Positions 25,139 to 34,749 are shown, numbered from the stretch's first letter. The stretch is DNA of 52,107 nucleotides from an uncultured Prevotella sp. (GCA_938028745.1 CALIZL010000100.1:1-52107), one strand, 5' to 3'. Numbers and translations are program-made. Notes: generated by a model from the letters alone, not told the origin.

Positions 25139-25172
25139 GCAAATTTACTTCGTTTTTTTTGAATGATAACAA
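25139..25172 (-). promoter_or_regulatory. Promoter of the CDC-like lipoprotein operon
   Basis: On the minus strand TTG (25172-25170), 22 bases and TAAATTTGC (25147-25139). The spacer is slightly longer than usual. The predicted start is near 25133, about 40 bases before ATG 25094. Confidence 0.6.
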
Positions 25173-25559
25173 TGTTTTAATGTGTTATAAAGCATGTTCA
25201 ATCACCTTTAACCATGATAAATAAATATAATTATTTGTTTATGATATTTTATTCTGCTAATCAGATAACTTACTGAAAATAATAATGGATAAAACGAACA
25301 AACGCAAGTGCTAGGATACCACGTCGCATCGATTTAGATTGGTGGTTTGGACAAAAGTTTTTCATTCTGAAGATAAATAAAGTAAGTTTACAAATCAGTA
25401 AGATTGCTTTTATATGTTACTCTTCGGTGTTTTTTTGCTTTTTATCAGGTATCTTTGGTTAATTTTTTCACTAGTATCGTTCACTATACACAACTATAGG
25501 AAGTAAGCTAAATCTGTTCGCGCCGACTTAAAAACTTGTCAACTGGTTCATTTATGGCC

Positions 25560-26560
25560 TTATCAACTCGGATTTTGTAATGTTTTTACTGCGTTTTTTA
25601 ACATTCTGAGTGCCCTTTCCGTTCACCAATCGCTACCTTGCCCGCAAAAAATCGATTCTCGCGAAGGTTGGTTTTGATGCAAAAAGGGGGACGTTGTACA
25701 TGCAGGCAAAATGAATATATATTCTCCTAAACCGCCATTTACACCATTTTTCGGGCTATTTGCAGTAAAATGCAGTGCGTTTTGGTGCAAAATAGCGTGC
25801 AATATGCCGCTAAACGCAGTGCGTTTTGGTGCTAAATGCAGTGCGTTTTGGTGCTAAACGCAAGGTAAAATGGTGCTAAATGCAGGGTAAAATGCCGCTA
25901 AATGCGGAACGAAAAGCATAAAAATACACTGCAATGGTATAAACAAAACCTTTTAGAACCATTAAAAACATGGCCGAAAGGGGCAAAATAGTCGTTAAAA
26001 AGTTGGATTTTAGGGACTAAAAGCGACTAATTTGGGTTGCAAAATTACGAGCCGGCAACCAAACTAGAAGGGCAAAATGGTGCAAAATGCAGGTTTTGTG
26101 CTTAAAAATAGACAAACCTCAAGGTGTGAAAAGCGAGAAATAGTGGTCTTTTGCCAACTTTTTAACCAATACTTCCGCTAGAATGGAGTGAAGAAAGGAG
26201 TGGTTTTGTAAAATAAAAGCAACGATTTAAGTTTGTGGGTTTATAAACCTATGAGTTTGTGAGTTGATGGGTTTTGAGTTGGTTAGTTGATGAGTTAACC
26301 AGCAAACGAGTTGACAAGGGTGGAGGGTTCGCTACTTTATGTGATGACAGGTTAACAAGTTGATGGGTTAAATGGTTTATGAGCTGACGAGTTAACAAGT
26401 TGACGAGCTGACAAGTGGATGAAGTCGACAAGTGGTTACGTTAACAAGTTGGTGAATAGATAATTGGGTAAGCGTTATGAGTTGGTAAGTTAATGGGTTT
26501 AGCGGTTTTGGCTTGCGAGAAACTTCACAGCATCATAAACTCATCAACTTACAAGCTCAT
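25560..26560 (-). repeat. Large dispersed repeat, copy B (inverted)
   Basis: Inverted relative to copy A and without the Rhs-like remnant. Reading the minus strand it has the AACTCACAAACTC-type tract (about 26560-26225), the core (about 26225-25595) including the 22-bp array (about 25912-25770), and AATCGATT at about 25648. It occupies the gene-free space between the CDC-like operon and the SemiSWEET gene. The stretch 25173-25560 is AT-rich with no feature I can identify. Confidence 0.85.
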
Positions 26561-26578
26561 AACAAAACTAGGATTGGC

Positions 26579-26839
26579 TTATAGCGCGGTGAACGCAGCG
26601 AAGAACCCGAAAATAACGCCTGGCGAATTGGCTAGAACCAAAGGAAGGTCGCGCTTTTCTTTAAACAAACCGTAGCAAACCCATAGCGTGCAGTTGATGC
26701 CTGCCATGAAAGGCTGAATAAACGAGCCTTTGTTGCCGTTTAAATTCTCCTGTATTTGTGGAAAATAAAACACGTACATAAGGATGGAGGTACACATACC
26801 CACCCATCCTACATAACCAAAAAACTTTTCTTTCTTCAT
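26579..26839 (-). CDS. SemiSWEET-type sugar transporter
   Basis: The 86-residue protein has three predicted membrane helices, with a PQ motif in YVFYFPQIQENL (about 23-34) and the pattern NCTLWVCYGLFKEKRDLP then NSPGVIFG of the bacterial SemiSWEET/MtN3 family. These proteins dimerise to form a facilitative sugar pore in the inner membrane. ATG 26839 (MKKEKFFGYVGWVG) is the only good start. The gene is alone between two repeat tracts (26225-26560 and 26870-27055) that run in opposite directions, so it sits inside repeat-rich DNA. Confidence 0.88.
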   Translation of the reverse strand: MKKEKFFGYVGWVGMCTSILMYVFYFPQIQENLNGNKGSFIQPFMAGINCTLWVCYGLFKEKRDLPLVLANSPGVIFGFFAAFTAL

Positions 26840-26869
26840 CTCTAATTAGCTATTTAACGTTGTGTGAAA

Positions 26870-27055
26870 CTATAAATGGGTTGACCGGTTGACGATTTGA
26901 CCAGTTAATGAGTGAACTAGTATGATGGGTGCATGCGTTTATGAGTTTTTATTACATTCGGCCACAAGCTAAAAACTTATGAATATCAACAACTCACAAT
27001 CTTATCAACTCACAACCTCATAATCTCACTAACTGAAAAACTCACACCCTCACCA
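26870..27055. repeat. Oligonucleotide repeat tract upstream of SemiSWEET
   Basis: Degenerate GAGTTGA/CAACTCA-like units: about 26880-26955 in the TGAGTT orientation, then about 26970-27050 as AACTCACAA units. The tract therefore inverts in the middle. It is related to the tracts at the ends of the large repeat. Confidence 0.7.
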
Positions 27056-27061
27056 TTCCCT

Positions 27062-28867
27062 TTATTCGGTGGAGAAGTCGGCCACCATCTTACGATACAT
27101 GGCGTACATGCGTGTGCGCGAAATGAATCCTTGCAGTTCGTTATTGGCACCGACAACGGGCAGATAAGTTGCGTCTGTCTTGTCGAACTTATTCATCACC
27201 TCTTCCATTGGGTCGTTACGTCCAAGCACGGCAGGCGTGGGAATCATTATTTGCGCCACACTAAACTTTTGATATAGCTCTGTTCGGAACATGATGTGCC
27301 TTATCTTGGTAACGTCTATCTCGCCAATGAGCCTTCCCGCATGGTCTAGTACGGGGATAAAGCTGGTGTGGCTGCGGCTGATGGCATACACCAACTTGCC
27401 CAAAGGCATTTCGGGATTAACGGCAATGTAGTTCTTGTCGATGATGCTTTCCATACTCATTAGCGTAAGGATGGACTTATCCGTGTGGTGGGTGATGAGT
27501 TTTCCCTCGCGTGCAAGACGCATGCTATAAATGCTATGCGGCTCGAAAATGTTGATGGTGAGGTAAGAACTGATGCAAACAATCATCAGTGGCAACAATA
27601 ATTGGTAGCCCCCGGTTATCTCGGCAATGAGAAATATGCCCGTAAGCGGCGCGTGCATCACGGCAGTCATTACGCCTGCCATGCCCAGTAGCGTGAAATT
27701 CTTTTCTGGAATGTACACACCGATGTTGTACATGTTCCACAAACGGGCGAAGAAAAAGCCGCCAAAGCCGCCGATAAACAGCGAGGGGGCGAACGTTCCG
27801 CCACAACCGCCGCTGCCATTGGTGGCCGATGTGGCGAATACCTTGGTGAAAAGCACCAGACCAACATACACAACCAACAGGTTGTCGTGGCCATAGAACA
27901 GCGAATTGTTGAGTATCTGACTCCAATCGGTTTCGGTATTGCCGTTGAGTAGGGTGTTTACCGAGCTTAAACCCTCGCCATACAGCGAAGGGAAAAGGAA
28001 AATAAGCGAACTGAGAATGATACCGCCCAAAACTAATCGTTGGTATGGGCGGTTCTTCATCTTGCCGAATACGTTTTCGCAAGCGGTCATGGTGCGCATG
28101 AAGTAAAGGCTAATCATACCGCAGAAGATGCCGAACAACACGCTTGCAGGCACACGTTCTATCATCCATTCGCCGTCGAGGTGAAAGGTAAACATCGAAT
28201 CGGTGCCCACAAAGATGTAAGTAAAGCATGTGGCCGTTACGCAAGCGATGAGTATGGGCAGCAAAGAGGCCATAGTCAGGTCGACCATGAGCACCTCTAA
28301 GGTGAACACCAAGCCTGCAATAGGCGCCTTATAAATGCCTGCGATGGCGGCAGATGCACCGCAACCAACAAGCAATATCATGGTGCGGTTGTCGAGTTTA
28401 AAGAGCTGTCCGAGGTTAGAGCCGATGGCCGACCCCGTTAATACGATGGGTGCCTCTGCTCCTACCGAGCCTCCGAACCCGATGGTGATGGCCGATGCGA
28501 TGACAGACGACCAGCAGTTGTGCCCCTTTAAACGCGCTTGCTTGGTGGATATGGCATAGAGCACACGGGTGATTCCGTGCGAGATATTGTCTTTAACGAC
28601 ATGCCTAATGAATAGGGACGTGAGATAAATACCTACAACGGGGAAAACAAGATACAACCAGTTGATGGAAGATATGGTGAACCCTTCGGTGAGGAGCATT
28701 TGTATCTGCTTGATAATCCAGTGCAGAGAATAGGCCGCAATGGCAGCGAACAACCCCACGAAGAACGAGAGGATGAGCGTGAATTGCCTTGTTGAAAGGT
28801 GTTCGGTGCGCCATTTGGTAAACCTGCCAATCGGGGTTTTGTCTTCAATCTCTATTGTCGTATCCAT
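27062..28867 (-). CDS. ClC-family chloride channel/transporter with CBS pair
   Basis: The 601-residue protein has a ClC membrane domain (about 25-440) and two cytoplasmic CBS domains (about 450-595). The gating-glutamate motif reads GSVGAEAP with Glu 138, and the third selectivity motif GGTFAP is intact (356-361). The first motif, usually GSGIP, reads SHGIT (96-100), so His 97 stands where the anion-coordinating Ser normally is. It acts in the inner membrane in anion or H+/anion exchange, possibly acid resistance. It lies 38 bases downstream of tsaC and is probably co-transcribed with it. Confidence 0.9.
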   Translation of the reverse strand: MDTTIEIEDKTPIGRFTKWRTEHLSTRQFTLILSFFVGLFAAIAAYSLHWIIKQIQMLLTEGFTISSINWLYLVFPVVGIYLTSLFIRHVVKDNISHGITRVLYAISTKQARLKGHNCWSSVIASAITIGFGGSVGAEAPIVLTGSAIGSNLGQLFKLDNRTMILLVGCGASAAIAGIYKAPIAGLVFTLEVLMVDLTMASLLPILIACVTATCFTYIFVGTDSMFTFHLDGEWMIERVPASVLFGIFCGMISLYFMRTMTACENVFGKMKNRPYQRLVLGGIILSSLIFLFPSLYGEGLSSVNTLLNGNTETDWSQILNNSLFYGHDNLLVVYVGLVLFTKVFATSATNGSGGCGGTFAPSLFIGGFGGFFFARLWNMYNIGVYIPEKNFTLLGMAGVMTAVMHAPLTGIFLIAEITGGYQLLLPLMIVCISSYLTINIFEPHSIYSMRLAREGKLITHHTDKSILTLMSMESIIDKNYIAVNPEMPLGKLVYAISRSHTSFIPVLDHAGRLIGEIDVTKIRHIMFRTELYQKFSVAQIMIPTPAVLGRNDPMEEVMNKFDKTDATYLPVVGANNELQGFISRTRMYAMYRKMVADFSTE

Positions 28868-28905
28868 TTCTTAGGCTTGTCTGTGTTGTTCTAAGTGTGT
28901 TGGCG

Positions 28906-29475
28906 TTACTTGCGTATTACGGTTACTTCTCCGTCTTTGTTCAACTTGATGATGCAGCTAGGCGTATGCGGCTTGTGTTCTTGCCGTCTGGACCAGCACA
29001 CGTAGTCGACGGCGTTGAGCAATTCTTCGCTAATGTCCTTGTAATTTTGTGCTGCGGGCTGTCCGCTAATGTTGGCACTGGTGCTAACCAAAGCCTTTTG
29101 AAAACGGTAACACAGTTCTTTTGAGAATGGTTCGTCCGTTACACGCAAGGCCACCGACCCGTCTTCGGCAATGAGATTGGGCGCAAGGTTAACGGCATCG
29201 TCGAGTATTAGCGTTGTGGGTTTGGTGGCAAGCTCCACCAAATCCCATGCCACGTTGGGCACGTTACGCACATATCGTTGCATGCGCGTGGCCGAATCTA
29301 CAAGGCATATCATTGCCTTGGAGTCGTCGCGCTGTTTTATTTGGTACACTTTGGCCACCGCCTCGGCATTGGTTGCATCGCATCCGATACCCCAAATGGT
29401 GTCTGTGGGGTAGAGTATGATGCCGCCTTTCCTTAATACCTCAACGGCTTTCTTGATGTCTTCTTCTCTTGTCAT
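28906..29475 (-). CDS. tsaC: L-threonylcarbamoyladenylate synthase, Sua5/YciO/YrdC family
   Basis: TsaC makes threonylcarbamoyl-AMP from threonine, bicarbonate and ATP for the t6A37 modification of ANN-decoding tRNAs. The 189 residues from ATG 29475 cover a single YrdC domain: GIILYPTDTIWGIGCDA (about 18-34), KQRDDSKAM and STSANISGQP. It lacks the C-terminal Sua5 domain, hence the short TsaC type. An in-frame TTG at 29502 is less likely as the start. It is followed by the clc gene after 38 bases; fmt ends about 100 bases upstream. Confidence 0.9.
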   Translation of the reverse strand: MTREEDIKKAVEVLRKGGIILYPTDTIWGIGCDATNAEAVAKVYQIKQRDDSKAMICLVDSATRMQRYVRNVPNVAWDLVELATKPTTLILDDAVNLAPNLIAEDGSVALRVTDEPFSKELCYRFQKALVSTSANISGQPAAQNYKDISEELLNAVDYVCWSRRQEHKPHTPSCIIKLNKDGEVTVIRK

Positions 29476-29576
29476 GTTGTTTTTCTTCTGTTCGACTTGC
29501 AAATATAAAACAAAAATACGTTAGCCCCAAGCAAATGGCGTTTTATTTAGTTGCTAAAACGTGGTGTGCGCAAGGT

Positions 29577-30560
29577 TCATTGGCTGATGGCACGATATAG
29601 GTTTGCATCGCGAGTGCCATTGAGAAAGTCGCGGCTGGAGATGCGTTTCTTGCCTGCCAGCTGTATTTCTTGCAGTTCAAGTAGGCTGTCGGCAGTGTTT
29701 ACGAATAGGCGATTGCCTTCTACAACAAATGTTCCCGGCTGGGCATTTGCTGGTATTTGGGTTTTTGTTGCACTGAAAATTTTCAGCACTTGGGGTTTGT
29801 TCTCGCCCTCGATGCCTGTTTTTTGTATCTCGGTCCACGCGCCAGGGTAGGGGCTTAGTCCGCGAATAAAGTCGTATATGCGCTTTGCAGGTTGGTTCCA
29901 ATCTATTTGGCAGGTTTCCTTAAATATCTTCGGCGCATGTTTTAAGGGCAGGTCTTGGGGTTGTTCGGTGCTCTCAACCTTGCCGTCGTTTTGCAAAATG
30001 CGGTCTACGGTTTCGATACACAGCTCTGCACCAAGGTTCATCAGGTGGTTGTACACCCATTCTACGTTGGCATCATCGGGTATGGGCAGGCGTTTATGGT
30101 CGATAATTCGGCCCGTGTCGATGTCTTCGTCCAGGAAGAAAGTGGTAACGCCTGTTTCTGTTTCGCCATTGATGACCGCCCAATTGATGGGGGCGGCTCC
30201 GCGATATTGTGGAAGTAGGGCTGCATGTACGTTGAAAGTGCCGAAGGGTGGCAGGTTCCACACCTGCTTGGGCAGCATGCGAAAGGCCACAACCACTTGC
30301 AGATGGGCATCGAAAGCACGGAGTTGGCATAGAAAATCCTCGTCTTTCATGCGCTCAGGCTGCAATACGGGTATGGATTTAGACAGGGCATACTGCTTAA
30401 CGGGGGGTGCTTGAAGGGTAGAACCGTGTCTGCCCACGGGCTTATCGGGCTGTGTAACCACGGCCACCACGTTGTAACCGCCTTCGACAAGCAGTTTAAG
30501 CGATGGCACTGCAAATTCGGGCGTGCCCATGAAAACTATTCTTAAATCTTGTTTGTTCAT
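29577..30560 (-). CDS. fmt: Methionyl-tRNA formyltransferase
   Basis: Fmt formylates initiator Met-tRNA using 10-formyltetrahydrofolate. The 327 residues have the catalytic domain (about 5-205: IVFMGTPEFAVPSL, FNVHAALLPQYRGAAPINWA with the catalytic Asn and His, and LDEDIDTG with the catalytic Asp) and the C-terminal OB-like tRNA-binding domain (about 215-325). Length is normal. It is downstream of relA on the same strand with a 132-base gap and upstream of tsaC. A short hairpin (CGTTTTA/TAAAACG at 29539-29561) just after its stop may be a weak terminator. Confidence 0.97.
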   Translation of the reverse strand: MNKQDLRIVFMGTPEFAVPSLKLLVEGGYNVVAVVTQPDKPVGRHGSTLQAPPVKQYALSKSIPVLQPERMKDEDFLCQLRAFDAHLQVVVAFRMLPKQVWNLPPFGTFNVHAALLPQYRGAAPINWAVINGETETGVTTFFLDEDIDTGRIIDHKRLPIPDDANVEWVYNHLMNLGAELCIETVDRILQNDGKVESTEQPQDLPLKHAPKIFKETCQIDWNQPAKRIYDFIRGLSPYPGAWTEIQKTGIEGENKPQVLKIFSATKTQIPANAQPGTFVVEGNRLFVNTADSLLELQEIQLAGKKRISSRDFLNGTRDANLYRAISQ

Positions 30561-30692
30561 TCTGTTGCTTTATACTTTGGTTGTTGTAAGGGGGGCGAAG
30601 GGGCATTTACGCGGTCTTTATTGGCGCGGATGAGTCTGCGCTGTGAGCGTTCCTGTTGTTCGTTCCCCTTGGTTTTGTTGCAGGGATTAGCC

Positions 30693-32903
30693 TTACAGGC
30701 GCGACACGTGCTTAACGCCTTTAACGGTTCGTAGCTTTTTCATCAGCGCCTCCAACTTGGTAACGTCTTCTAATTGCACAACGATAGTGCCGTCGAACAG
30801 GCTGTCGTGCGAGTCGATATTGATGGAACGCATCACGATTTTCTCTTCTTTCGAGATGATGCTCGTAATGTTGTTGACAATGCCGAGGTCGTCGTTGCCC
30901 ACCACTTTGATGGTGATGCTATATTGTCCTGCACTCTTTCCGCTCCATCGGGCTTTCACAATGCGGTAGCCAAAGCGTTTGCGCAGTTCGGGGGCGTTAG
31001 GACAATTGGCGCGGTGTATCTTAATTCCGCCGCTCACCGTAACGAAACCGAACACCGGATCGCCATATATGGGCTGGCAACATTTGGCCAACGAGTAGTC
31101 TACTCCTTTTAAATTGCGGTCGATAACCAAAACGTCGTCGTTGTTTCTGGCAATCTCTTCGTCGGGATTGTCATAGCTATACTCGGTTGCACTCCTTGTC
31201 GTTTGGGGCGCATTAAGGTTTTGGTCGTAGTCGCGCACCGCTGCATACTTCTCGATAACCTCGTTAACGTCGAGCTTTTCGTCGGCTATTTGCTTGTAAA
31301 AGTCGGTTGCAACCTTAAAGCCCATACGCTTGATGAGGTGCATCATGGTGCTTTCGTCGAAGTCAATCTTTCTGTTTTTGAGCCTTCTTTCCAGCAGTTC
31401 CTTGGCGTAGACGGTGTCTTTGGCGATGGTATCTTTGAGTGCCAGCTTTATTTTAGCCTTCGCCCGTGGGGTTTTAACGATGTTTATCCATTCTTGTTTG
31501 GGCGTTTGGTTGCTCTGCGTAATGACTTCCACCTCGTCGCCCGACTTCAATTCGGCTCTGAACGATACGTTCTTGCCATTGATTTTGCCGCCCACACACT
31601 TGTTTCCTACGCCCGAATGGATGCGGTAGGCAAAGTCGAGGATGTTGGCTCCCTTGGGAAATTTGAGCAATTCGCCTTTGGGTGTGAACACGAACACTTC
31701 GTCTTCGTACAGTCCCATCTTGAATTGGTCCATCAACTGCAAGTCGTCGTTGTTCTCCAAGGCGGCTCTGATGTTCGAAAGCCATTCGTCTATGCCGCTT
31801 TCTCCCTTAATTCCTTTGTAACGCCAGTGTGCAGCCAGTCCTTTTTCGGCTATTTCGTCCATCCGTTCGGTGCGTATCTGCACTTCAACCCATTTGTTTT
31901 CGGGGCCCAACACCGTGATGTGTAGACTTTCGTAGCCGTTGCTTTTGGGCACACTGAGCCAATCGCGCAGGCGTTTTGGGTTGGGCATGTACATGTCTGT
32001 TACGATAGAGTAGGCCTGCCAGCATTGCATCTTCTCCTTATCTATGGGCGAATCGATGATGATACGTATGGCAAAGAGGTCGTAAATGCCCTCGAAGTTG
32101 CACTTTTGTTTCTTCATTTTCTGCCAAATAGAGTGTATGCTCTTCGTTCGGCCTTTCATGTGAAAGTGCAATCCGGCCTCTTCCAGTCGTTGTTGTATGG
32201 GCGTTATGAAACGTTCGATATAGCTGTCGCGCGACTTCTTGGTGGCGTTGAGCTTGTCTTTAATCATGTAATAGGCGTCGTGCTCCAAGTATTTCAGGCT
32301 CAAATCTTCCAGTTCGCTCTTCAACTTGTACAGTCCCAGCTTGTGAGCGAGGGGTGCATACAGGTAACTAGCCTCTTGTGCCACCTCCAATCGCGCCTCT
32401 TCGTTGTCGGTATCGCGCACTTGTCGCATCAGATTAACGCGGTCGGCAATCATGATGAGTATCACGCGCATGTCTTCGGCGAACGAGATGAGCAGGTTTC
32501 TAAAATTCTCGCTCTCCACCACAGGCGTTCTTTTGTACAGCTCTTGCACCTTAACAAGCCCGTGAATTATTTGCGCTACGCCTCGGCCAAAGTCTTTTTC
32601 TATCTGTGTTGTGTCGCTAAGTCCAGCCACAACGCCCGTGTATAGCACGATGGCTATTATCGCATCGCGTTTCAATCCTATTTCGTCGAAGGCTATTTCG
32701 GCCGTTTCTAGGGCGTAGACAATGGGATTAAGCCCGAAGATGTTGCGTTGTAGTGTTCCCGAATGAACGTATTGGTCAATGTGTTGGCGTAGTTTTTCTG
32801 CATCGTTAGGTTGAAAGCCGTTGGCATCGTTGGCCAACAGCTTAGACAAGAGGCCGTTAGCAGTGTCTTGTTCCTCTGTACTGAAAACGAGTTTTTCTTC
32901 CAT
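30693..32903 (-). CDS. relA: RelA/SpoT family (p)ppGpp synthetase with degenerate hydrolase domain
   Basis: At 736 residues it has the full Rel layout: N-terminal HD-type domain (about 40-190), synthetase domain (about 230-350), TGS (about 400-460), helical region and ACT (about 660-736). The synthetase motifs are intact: GRTKSIHSIW, DLFAIRII, PKSNGYESLH and EVQIRTERMDEIAEKG. The hydrolase motif normally HDVVEDT reads YTGVVAGLSDT (88-98), and ADRLHNMR reads ADRVNLMR, so ppGpp hydrolysis should be lost. It is therefore a synthetase-only RelA-like enzyme. A separate hydrolase must exist elsewhere. A -7 box GCAAAGATA (minus TATCTTTGC, 33111-33119) gives a leader of about 200 bases. Confidence 0.9.
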   Translation of the reverse strand: MEEKLVFSTEEQDTANGLLSKLLANDANGFQPNDAEKLRQHIDQYVHSGTLQRNIFGLNPIVYALETAEIAFDEIGLKRDAIIAIVLYTGVVAGLSDTTQIEKDFGRGVAQIIHGLVKVQELYKRTPVVESENFRNLLISFAEDMRVILIMIADRVNLMRQVRDTDNEEARLEVAQEASYLYAPLAHKLGLYKLKSELEDLSLKYLEHDAYYMIKDKLNATKKSRDSYIERFITPIQQRLEEAGLHFHMKGRTKSIHSIWQKMKKQKCNFEGIYDLFAIRIIIDSPIDKEKMQCWQAYSIVTDMYMPNPKRLRDWLSVPKSNGYESLHITVLGPENKWVEVQIRTERMDEIAEKGLAAHWRYKGIKGESGIDEWLSNIRAALENNDDLQLMDQFKMGLYEDEVFVFTPKGELLKFPKGANILDFAYRIHSGVGNKCVGGKINGKNVSFRAELKSGDEVEVITQSNQTPKQEWINIVKTPRAKAKIKLALKDTIAKDTVYAKELLERRLKNRKIDFDESTMMHLIKRMGFKVATDFYKQIADEKLDVNEVIEKYAAVRDYDQNLNAPQTTRSATEYSYDNPDEEIARNNDDVLVIDRNLKGVDYSLAKCCQPIYGDPVFGFVTVSGGIKIHRANCPNAPELRKRFGYRIVKARWSGKSAGQYSITIKVVGNDDLGIVNNITSIISKEEKIVMRSINIDSHDSLFDGTIVVQLEDVTKLEALMKKLRTVKGVKHVSRL

Positions 32904-33084
32904 ACGCTGTCTTTTTTCTTAGTCAACCTCATAGGCTTTGTTAAAGAGGGGGACGCATCTCTTAGTGTTTGGCGATATGTGTTGTGACATAATATCCCAT
33001 TCACCATGCTGAAAGGTTACCCTGAACGTTAGCAATGGGCATCCGTTTACTTGCTCCATCTTTGCCTATATATATAATAAATAA

Positions 33085-33119
33085 GGAGTAGATTGGCTAC
33101 TCCGATTATTGCAAAGATA
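33085..33119 (-). promoter_or_regulatory. relA promoter box and 5' hairpin
   Basis: Minus-strand TATCTTTGC (33119-33111) is a good -7 box, without a clear -33 box. Immediately downstream in the transcript is a 7-bp hairpin GGAGTAG/CTACTCC (33103-33097 with 33091-33085). The remaining leader to 32903 shows no other structure that I recognise. Confidence 0.5.
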
Positions 33120-33161
33120 CAAAAAATAGCCCAATAATTTCTTGTTTAGCAGAAAAGTTGT

Positions 33162-33169
33162 TACATTTG
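33162..33169 (+). promoter_or_regulatory. Candidate promoter -7 box for the DUF4301 gene
   Basis: TACATTTG is preceded by TTG 17 bases upstream, so the spacing is short. It is divergent from the relA promoter about 45 bases away. The leader to ATG 33208 is about 35 bases. Confidence 0.5.
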
Positions 33170-33207
33170 TTCAGCACTTTACACATATAATATAAAACCT
33201 AGATATT

Positions 33208-34725
33208 ATGTTAACAAAACAAGACCTACAACAGATTGAGGGCCTAGGCATCAGCGAGGCGACGGTTGAGCACCAAATGGAACAGCACCGTAAGGGTTTT
33301 CCTTACCTTAAACTGCAAGCTGCGGCATCAATAGGCAATGGAATTATGGCTCCAACGGCAACAGAACGCGACGCGTTTTTGGCCGAATGGGAGCGTTATC
33401 AGGCCGAAGGCCGCAAGGTTGTGAAGTTTGTTCCTGCATCGGGAGCGGCTAGTAGGATGTTCAAAGACCTCTTCGCGTTTCTCGATGCGCCCTACAACGA
33501 GCCCACAAACGCCTTTGAGAAAGAGTTTTTTGACAATACGAAGTTGTTTGCATTTAGGAAACAGCTTTGCAAAAGCTGCAAGGCCGACACGCAAAGCAGT
33601 GTTTGCGACTTGAAAGAGGCTGGTCGGTATAAGGAGATTGTGGCGCATTTGTTGGGCGAAGAAGGGCTGAACTATGGCAATTTGCCCAAAGGGCTGTTGC
33701 TTTTCCACAACTACGACGACGAACCGCGCACGCCTTTGGAAGAGCATCTCGTTGAGGCGGCTCTCTATGCGGCATCTAATGGCGAGGCAAATGTTCACTT
33801 CACGGTGTCGCACGACCATCTGCAACTCTTCAAAGATAAGGTGGCCGAGAAGGCTGAGAAGTACGAAAATGTTTACAATACGCGCCTGAACATCTCGTTT
33901 TCTGAGCAGAAACCCTCTACCGACACGCTTGCAGTGAACCCCGACAACACGCCTTTCAGAAACGAAGACGGCTCGTTGCTCTTCCGTCCAGGCGGTCATG
34001 GCGCGCTAATTCAGAACTTGAACGATGTAGAAGGCGACGTGGTGTTTATTAAGAACATTGATAACGTGGTGCCCGATAGACTTAAAGACGACACCGTTAC
34101 CTATAAAAAGTTGCTTGGCGGCATTCTTGTACATTTGCAAAAGCGGGCGTTTGCCTACTTGTTGATGCTTGATGAAGGCGGGTGTACGCGCAAACAGCTT
34201 GATGAAATGGTGCACTTCCTTGAAGAGGAACTGTGTTGTAAGCGCGAAGGTGTAAGCGAACTCGACGATAAGGCATTGGCCGAGTACCTCCACAAGAAAC
34301 TTAACAGGCCTATGCGTGTTTGTGGTATGGTTAAGAATGTGGGCGAACCTGGCGGCGGACCATTCCTTACTTATAACGAAGACGGAACGGTTAGCTTGCA
34401 AATTCTTGAAAGTAGCCAAATAGACAGCAACAATGCCGAGTACGTTAAGGCCTTTAAGGATGGCACACACTTCAATCCTGTTGACCTTGTTTGCGGCATT
34501 CGCGACTATCGTGGCAAGTCTTTCCACTTGCCCGACTTCGTAGATCACAACACTGGATTTATCAGTTCGAAGAGCAAGAACGGCAAACAGCTGAAAGCTT
34601 TGGAACTTCCTGGCTTGTGGAATGGTGCCATGAGCGATTGGAATACGGTGTTTGTTGAAGTGCCGTTGTCTACGTTCAACCCCGTAAAGACTGTAAACGA
34701 CCTGTTAAGACCCGAACACCAATAA
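33208..34725 (+). CDS. DUF4301 family protein
   Basis: The 505-residue cytoplasmic protein belongs to DUF4301, recognisable by VVKFVPASGAASRMFKDLFA (about 70-90), a nucleotide-transferase-like loop, together with GLLLFHNYDD, RPGGHGALIQNLN and NVGEPGGGPF further on. The pattern GAASRM plus RPGGHGAL resembles sugar-nucleotide pyrophosphorylases, so a nucleotidyltransferase-like activity is plausible but not established. It is monocistronic: its own promoter lies upstream and a strong terminator downstream. Confidence 0.85.
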   Translation: MLTKQDLQQIEGLGISEATVEHQMEQHRKGFPYLKLQAAASIGNGIMAPTATERDAFLAEWERYQAEGRKVVKFVPASGAASRMFKDLFAFLDAPYNEPTNAFEKEFFDNTKLFAFRKQLCKSCKADTQSSVCDLKEAGRYKEIVAHLLGEEGLNYGNLPKGLLLFHNYDDEPRTPLEEHLVEAALYAASNGEANVHFTVSHDHLQLFKDKVAEKAEKYENVYNTRLNISFSEQKPSTDTLAVNPDNTPFRNEDGSLLFRPGGHGALIQNLNDVEGDVVFIKNIDNVVPDRLKDDTVTYKKLLGGILVHLQKRAFAYLLMLDEGGCTRKQLDEMVHFLEEELCCKREGVSELDDKALAEYLHKKLNRPMRVCGMVKNVGEPGGGPFLTYNEDGTVSLQILESSQIDSNNAEYVKAFKDGTHFNPVDLVCGIRDYRGKSFHLPDFVDHNTGFISSKSKNGKQLKALELPGLWNGAMSDWNTVFVEVPLSTFNPVKTVNDLLRPEHQ

Positions 34726-34749
34726 ACTTATCGCATAGTAATAGAAATA

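Noticed and set aside
31203..31925. 240-codon plus-strand frame
   Set aside because: Antisense shadow of relA with no recognisable motif.
32025..32645. 206-codon plus-strand frame
   Set aside because: Antisense shadow of relA.
33328..33999. 223-codon minus-strand frame
   Set aside because: Antisense shadow of the well-supported DUF4301 gene.
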